NCBI GenBank assembly: GCA_965243625.1
Contig: CBDEVI010000002.1
Coordinates: 1,178,001 to 1,242,000 of the forward strand
Direction: 5' to 3'
DNA: 64,000 bases
Source: JAJECS01 sp965243625
GTDB taxonomy: Bacteria > Chloroflexota > UBA11872
Both the position numbers and the translations under genes were made by a program. The first letter of the stretch is position 1. Each line of letters begins with the position of its first letter. This document shows positions 60,161 through 64,000 of the stretch, in pieces. The notes below the pieces were generated by a model. It ran no database searches, had not been told where the DNA came from, and was given only the letters and a program-made list of their open reading frames with translations.

Positions 60161-61132
60161 TCACGAGGTCTCGCGCAGCGCGCGCCACACGAGCTCCTGG
60201 GTGTCCAGGATGTCGTTGCGGCCCATGGCGTCGGCCAGCGCCTCGGCGTCGATCGCGTCGAGCACGCGCAGCAGATAGTTGGTGTTCGACACGAACTGCT
60301 GCGCGCTGCGAACCGGCTCCTCGCGCGTCCAGACCACGTCCATGCCCAGGTAGTACGGATAGTCGGCCTCGCGCAGCCAGTGGAGCATCTCGAGCGACTC
60401 CCACAGGTGGCTGCTGGCGAAGATGGTCGACAGGTCCTGCGGCAGCTGGGTGTCGTTGAGGTGCACGTGATAGAGCAGGCCGCGGCGGGCGGCTTCCCAC
60501 GCCGCTTGGGCCGCGTTCTCGCCGCTCATGAAGGTGTGGCTCACCTCCAGCTGCGCGCCGAGATTTGGCAGGTTCAACTCGCCGATGATCTCCAGCGTCT
60601 TGCTCATCGAGCCCACCGTGGCCCAGCCGCGCGGCAGGTAGGGCCGGAATTCCAGGGCCACCTTCAGGTCGCCGGCGGCGTCGCAGATCTCGCGGAGCGC
60701 GTCCAGCGTGCGTTCGCGCGCGGCGCGGAAGTCCTGCTGAAACGGGTAGTCGGCGCCGTCCATGGGCGTGAACACGTAGACTCCGAGGCCGTCGAGCGCG
60801 CGAGCCACCTCGACCGCGTGCAGGCACATGTCGATGGCCTCGCGCCGCTCCGCCGCGTCGGGCGAGGTATAGGCGGCCCACGGGAACGAGCCGCGAATGT
60901 AGGGCTCGCCGTGGTGAATCATCGAGCATTGCAGCCCGCGGTCGTCGAGCCGCTGCTTCACCTGGTGCGCGTTGTCCAGCGTGACGCACGTGCCGCTGAA
61001 GAACTCGATGCCCGCCAGGTCGGGAATCCGGTCGACGGCGCGAAAGGCCTCGTCGATCTCGTCCATCGAGGGACCGTCGACCATGCCCAGATGGTGATAC
61101 AGACCCACGGAGTATCGCGGCGCCCAGCCCAT
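60161..61132 (-). CDS. TIM-barrel sugar isomerase-like protein (third member)
   Basis: 323 residues, more diverged from the other two. Metal-type residues lie in LEFRPYLPR, LEVSHTFMSGE, YHVHLNDTQ and LGMDVVW. The start is put at ATG 61,132, with AGGAG upstream; the longer frame to 61,195 runs into the end of the dehydratase gene. Xylose isomerase-like superfamily; the reaction is not clear. It lies between the dehydratase (12-base gap) and copy 2, in one operon. Confidence 0.8.
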   Translation of the reverse strand: MGWAPRYSVGLYHHLGMVDGPSMDEIDEAFRAVDRIPDLAGIEFFSGTCVTLDNAHQVKQRLDDRGLQCSMIHHGEPYIRGSFPWAAYTSPDAAERREAIDMCLHAVEVARALDGLGVYVFTPMDGADYPFQQDFRAARERTLDALREICDAAGDLKVALEFRPYLPRGWATVGSMSKTLEIIGELNLPNLGAQLEVSHTFMSGENAAQAAWEAARRGLLYHVHLNDTQLPQDLSTIFASSHLWESLEMLHWLREADYPYYLGMDVVWTREEPVRSAQQFVSNTNYLLRVLDAIDAEALADAMGRNDILDTQELVWRALRETS

Positions 61133-61143
61133 ATCCACTGCTC

Positions 61144-62304
61144 CTAGTAGTAGCCGAAGCCGCCGTCGGCCTTCGCCGGCACGGGGCGCCGCCACGATTG
61201 GTAGGGGTGTTGCGCCACGAGCGACTCGTTGAGCGTCACGCCCCAGCCCGGACCCTGCGGCAGTTTGACATAGCCGCCTTCGATCTCGATGCCGCCATGC
61301 AGGAAGCTCTGCCGCAGCGCGCTTGCCTGGGCACGCGGGCCGACCGTCTGCGGCGACTCCATGATGAGGAAGTTGGGCGTGGCCGCGCCGAAATGCGCCG
61401 TGGCCACGGACGATAACCCGCCAAACGGGTTGTGCGGCGCCAGCGACAGCATGTGCGCCTCGGCCAGCGCCGCGATCTTGCGAATCTCGGTCATGCCGCC
61501 GCAGAGCAGGATGTCGGGTTGCAGCAGGTCGGCGCCCTGCGCCTCGATCAGCGCCTGGAACTCGTGTTTGCCGTAGAGGCTCTCGCCGGTCGCCACGGGC
61601 AGGTTCATCGCCCGCCGCGCCTCGGCCATCACGGTGTGGCTACCCGGCCGGATCGGCTCCTCGATGAACATCGGCCGGAAAGGCTCGATGACCCGCGCCA
61701 GCTCGGCGGCCTTGGCCGGCTCCTCCAGCTTGGCGTGGAAGTCGACGCCGATTTCGGCGGAGTCTCCCACCGCCTCGCGCACGGCCTCTACGCGCTCCGT
61801 CACCAGACGGATGGCCTCTTGCCACGGCAGGCGATCGTCCTCTGGCGAATACGGGAAGAGCTTGAACGCCGTGAATCCGTGCTCATCGGCCATAGCCCTG
61901 GCTTCCTCGGCCATGTCCGCCGGATCGCCGGTCACCACGTCGAAGTAGACCCAGACGCGGTCCCGGTAGCGCCCGCCGAGCAGCTGGTAGACCGGCTGAT
62001 CGGCCAGCTTGCCGGCCAGGTCCCACAGCGCCAGGTCGATGCCGCTGACCGCCGCCCAGCCCACCGCGCCGGCGGGAAACCGCAGCCCGCGATAGCACAG
62101 GTGCCAGAGCCGCTCGCGGCGCGTGGCGTCCTGCCCCACCAGCCACTCGCCGAGATAGCGCACAGTCTCAGCCACCGCCAGATCCGGACCGGCGGCGTAC
62201 GCCTCGCCCAGGCCCACCAGCCCCGACTCCGTCGTGATGGTGACGTAGTTGGCGTTGTGGTGCGTGTCCGAGGCCGTCCGGACCTCGACGCTTTGGATGC
62301 GCAC
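61144..62304 (-). CDS. Enolase-superfamily sugar-acid dehydratase (DgoD-like)
   Basis: 386 residues, mandelate racemase/muconate lactonizing enzyme family. Metal ligands expected: D188 (IGVDFHAKL), E215 (MFIEEPI) and E241 (ATGESLYG). Catalytic histidines H190 and H291 (LAPHNPFG) match the galactonate or mannonate dehydratase pattern. The end (GPGWGVTLNESLV) is also typical. Substrate not certain: D-galactonate, D-arabinonate or related acids. Neighbours (three isomerase-like proteins and an importer) support sugar-acid catabolism. Confidence 0.86.
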   Translation of the reverse strand: MRIQSVEVRTASDTHHNANYVTITTESGLVGLGEAYAAGPDLAVAETVRYLGEWLVGQDATRRERLWHLCYRGLRFPAGAVGWAAVSGIDLALWDLAGKLADQPVYQLLGGRYRDRVWVYFDVVTGDPADMAEEARAMADEHGFTAFKLFPYSPEDDRLPWQEAIRLVTERVEAVREAVGDSAEIGVDFHAKLEEPAKAAELARVIEPFRPMFIEEPIRPGSHTVMAEARRAMNLPVATGESLYGKHEFQALIEAQGADLLQPDILLCGGMTEIRKIAALAEAHMLSLAPHNPFGGLSSVATAHFGAATPNFLIMESPQTVGPRAQASALRQSFLHGGIEIEGGYVKLPQGPGWGVTLNESLVAQHPYQSWRRPVPAKADGGFGYY

Positions 62305-62449
62305 CTAGTCCCGCCTCACGAACTCCACAACGCGCGCGAGCCTAGACCGTGCGCCCCACACCGTCCACTCTGCGAGGGGCTCGGAGGCATTCTGCGACGA
62401 AGCGTTGCCACGACACGTTTGCCACCGGCTCTCAGGATCCGGCTGACTT

Positions 62450-62465
62450 GTCCTTCGGCAAGGAC
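62450..62465 (-). terminator. Possible hairpin terminator after the importer ATPase
   Basis: GTCCTT/AAGGAC with a 4-base loop, right after the stop of the OppF-like gene on the minus strand. There is no U-tract, so it may be a factor-dependent end, a pause or an mRNA-stabilising hairpin. The 163-base gap to 62,304 otherwise shows nothing I can name. Confidence 0.35.
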
Positions 62466-62467
62466 TA

Positions 62468-63565
62468 CTAGCCCGCCGACGCCCCGTTCGCGGCCATGGG
62501 CAGGGCGCCGCCCTTGGCTTCGATGTCCTGCCAGAAGTGGCAGGAGACGAAGTGGCCGTCGCCCGCGTCGGTCAGCTCCGGCTCTTCCGTCGCGCAGCGG
62601 TCCTGCGCCCACGGGCAGCGGGGGTGGAAGCGGCAGCCCGACGGCGGGTTCACCGGGCTGGGCACGTCGCCGGTGAGGATGATCCGCTGCCGCTTGGCTT
62701 CCAGGTCGGGGTCGGGCACCGGCACGGCGGATAGCAGGCACCGCGTGTAGGGGTGCAGCGGGCGCAGATAGAACTGCTCGCTGGGCGCCATCTCGACAAT
62801 CTGGCCCAGATACATCACCGCGATGCGGTGGCTGATCTGCCGCACCACCTTGAAGTCGTGGGAGATGAACAGGTAGGCCACGCCCAACTGCTGCTGCAAG
62901 TCCAGCAGCAGGTTCATAATCTGCGCCTGGATTGACACGTCCAGCGCGGACACCGGCTCGTCGCAGACGATGAACGAGGGCTGCACGGCCAATGCGCGGG
63001 CGAAAGCGATGCGCTGCCGCTGTCCGCCGGAGAACTCGTGCGGGTAGCGGCTCGAGAAGCGCGGATCGAGCCCCACCAATTCCAGCAGCTCGCGCACGCG
63101 CTGGCGGCGCTCGTCGCGGCTCTCGTAGAGATCGTGCACCTGCAGCGGCTCTTCGATGATCCGCCCGACCGACATCCGCGGGTTTAGCGAGCCGTACGGG
63201 TCCTGGAAGATCATCTGCATCTTCCGCCGCGCGCGGCGCTGGTCGTCTCGCGAGAGTTGAACGAGGTCGTTGCCCTCGAAGATCACCTCGCCCTTGGTCG
63301 GCGGCTCGAGCTGCATGATCGTGTTGCCGGTGGTGGTCTTGCCGCAGCCAGACTCGCCGACCAGGCCCAGGGTCTCGCCCGCGTTCAGCTCGAAGCTGAT
63401 GCCGTCAACCGCCCGCACCAGCCCGGACTGGCGGCGAATGATGAAGCCGCGCATGACGGGGAAGTACTTCGTGAGCCCATTGACCGTCAGCAGCGTTTCG
63501 CCGCTGGCGGAGCCGTTGCGGCTCGAAGCGCTGGTCGTCGTCTCACCGGCCCTGGAATCACTCAT
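62468..63565 (-). CDS. Oligopeptide/dipeptide-type ABC importer ATPase (OppF-like)
   Basis: 365 residues. Walker A GESGCGKTT, signature FSGGQRQRIAFARAL, Walker B FIVCDEPVSALD and H-loop LFISHDFKV are all intact, followed by the C-terminal oligopeptide-family zinc or iron-sulfur-like segment (RFHPRCPWAQDRC). The start overlaps the OppD-like stop as ATGA. In this lineage such systems often move sugars or oligosaccharides as well as peptides; the sugar-catabolic genes downstream fit that. The other subunits lie outside the window. Confidence 0.92.
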   Translation of the reverse strand: MSDSRAGETTTSASSRNGSASGETLLTVNGLTKYFPVMRGFIIRRQSGLVRAVDGISFELNAGETLGLVGESGCGKTTTGNTIMQLEPPTKGEVIFEGNDLVQLSRDDQRRARRKMQMIFQDPYGSLNPRMSVGRIIEEPLQVHDLYESRDERRQRVRELLELVGLDPRFSSRYPHEFSGGQRQRIAFARALAVQPSFIVCDEPVSALDVSIQAQIMNLLLDLQQQLGVAYLFISHDFKVVRQISHRIAVMYLGQIVEMAPSEQFYLRPLHPYTRCLLSAVPVPDPDLEAKRQRIILTGDVPSPVNPPSGCRFHPRCPWAQDRCATEEPELTDAGDGHFVSCHFWQDIEAKGGALPMAANGASAG

Positions 63566-64000
63566 CGCAACTCACCCGTATCCACGTCCACCCAGCAGCG
63601 GAGCGACCGGCCGTCGTCGATCGTCTCCACGGGCGGCATTTCCTCGATGCACTTGTCCTTCACGAACCGGCAGCGCGGCGCGAACGGGCACCCCACCGGA
63701 AGATTGGTCATGTCCGGCGGCGCGCCGGGGATGGCGCTCAGCCGGTCGCCGCGCGCCGCGGAGATGCTGGGCATGGATTCCAGCAGGCCAATCGTGTAGG
63801 GGTGTTTCGGCGTATAGAAGATGTCGCGGCCCGTTGCGCGCTCCACGATGTAGCCGCCGTACATCACCACGATCTCTTCGCAGAATCCGGCGACCAGCGC
63901 CAGGTCGTGCGTGATCAGGATGGCGGCCATGCCCAGCTCTTCGCGCAGGCTCGAAATGAGCTCGATGACCTGCGCTTGAATCGTCACGTCCAGCGCCGTC
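63562..64000 (-). CDS. Oligopeptide/dipeptide-type ABC importer ATPase (OppD-like), 5' end outside the window
   Basis: The right edge cuts the gene; the last 145 or so residues are present, from the D-loop (TALDVTIQAQVIEL) on. It has the H-loop ILITHDLALVAG and the C-terminal CPFAPRCRFVKDKC segment of the OppD/DppD class. Stop overlaps the OppF-like ATG as ATGA. The first part with Walker A and signature is not in the window. Confidence 0.9.
   Translation of the reverse strand, partial: TALDVTIQAQVIELISSLREELGMAAILITHDLALVAGFCEEIVVMYGGYIVERATGRDIFYTPKHPYTIGLLESMPSISAARGDRLSAIPGAPPDMTNLPVGCPFAPRCRFVKDKCIEEMPPVETIDDGRSLRCWVDVDTGELR

Overview
The window is high-GC bacterial DNA, densely coding, with few gaps between genes. 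No rRNA, phage, transposase or CRISPR was found. Two tRNA genes are present: Gln(TTG) and Gly(CCC). The mix suggests a Chloroflexota-like bacterium, possibly a marine or host-associated lineage: an alpha2-type GlyRS, an rpmE-DUF1385-prfA-prmC-gmk-priA-def-fmt operon, no outer-membrane or LPS genes, an enolase-superfamily dehydratase beside sugar isomerases and a peptide-type ABC importer, and abundant palindromic intergenic repeats. That placement is inference; no marker phylogeny was run.

Layout. (1) 1-12,352: the end of rpmB (+), then a long minus-strand housekeeping operon read from 12,352 down to 150: MraY/WecA-like transferase, rpmE, DUF1385, prfA, prmC, gmk, priA (frameshifted and lacking helicase motifs), def, fmt, two YugP-type metallopeptidases, rlmN, rpe. 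(2) 12,384-23,985 (+): rpsU (with a promoter and a leader terminator), yqeY, ybeY, ispE, tRNA-Gln, glmU, prs, three tandem CNNM/CBS/CorC membrane proteins, recO, glyS and a CDP-alcohol phosphatidyltransferase. (3) 24,000-37,964: a looser accessory stretch with a lipoprotein, two Gfo/Idh/MocA oxidoreductases flanking a histone-deacetylase-like hydrolase, an SLC13/ArsB-type permease, a nucleosidase, a GH29 fucosidase, a secreted repeat protein, a VapBC pair, a metallophosphoesterase, a DUF3105 protein, gnd and an acetamidase/formamidase. The palindromic repeats lie here. (4) 37,961-50,647: uvrC, an AI-2E family permease, a two-gene ABC exporter, an esterase, aspS, infC and a large membrane protein with a degenerate PP2C-like domain. 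(5) 50,668-58,130: tRNA-Gly, a MoxR ATPase, ogt, nadC, an HtrA-type lipoprotein protease, rarA and a BNR/YCF48-like propeller. (6) 58,214-64,000 (-): a carbohydrate catabolic operon with OppD/OppF-like importer ATPases, an enolase-superfamily sugar-acid dehydratase and three TIM-barrel isomerase/epimerase-like proteins.

The most unusual signal is in translation initiation. At three loci (41,275 +; 34,621 -; 18,515 +) the start that best fits family length and Shine-Dalgarno spacing is AUA. Two of these overlap the upstream stop as ATAA or ATAG, in the same way that other gene pairs here overlap as ATGA or GTGA. Two apparent single-base losses in homopolymers, in priA and in a lipoprotein gene, should be checked against reads. 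No clearly new multi-gene system was identified.
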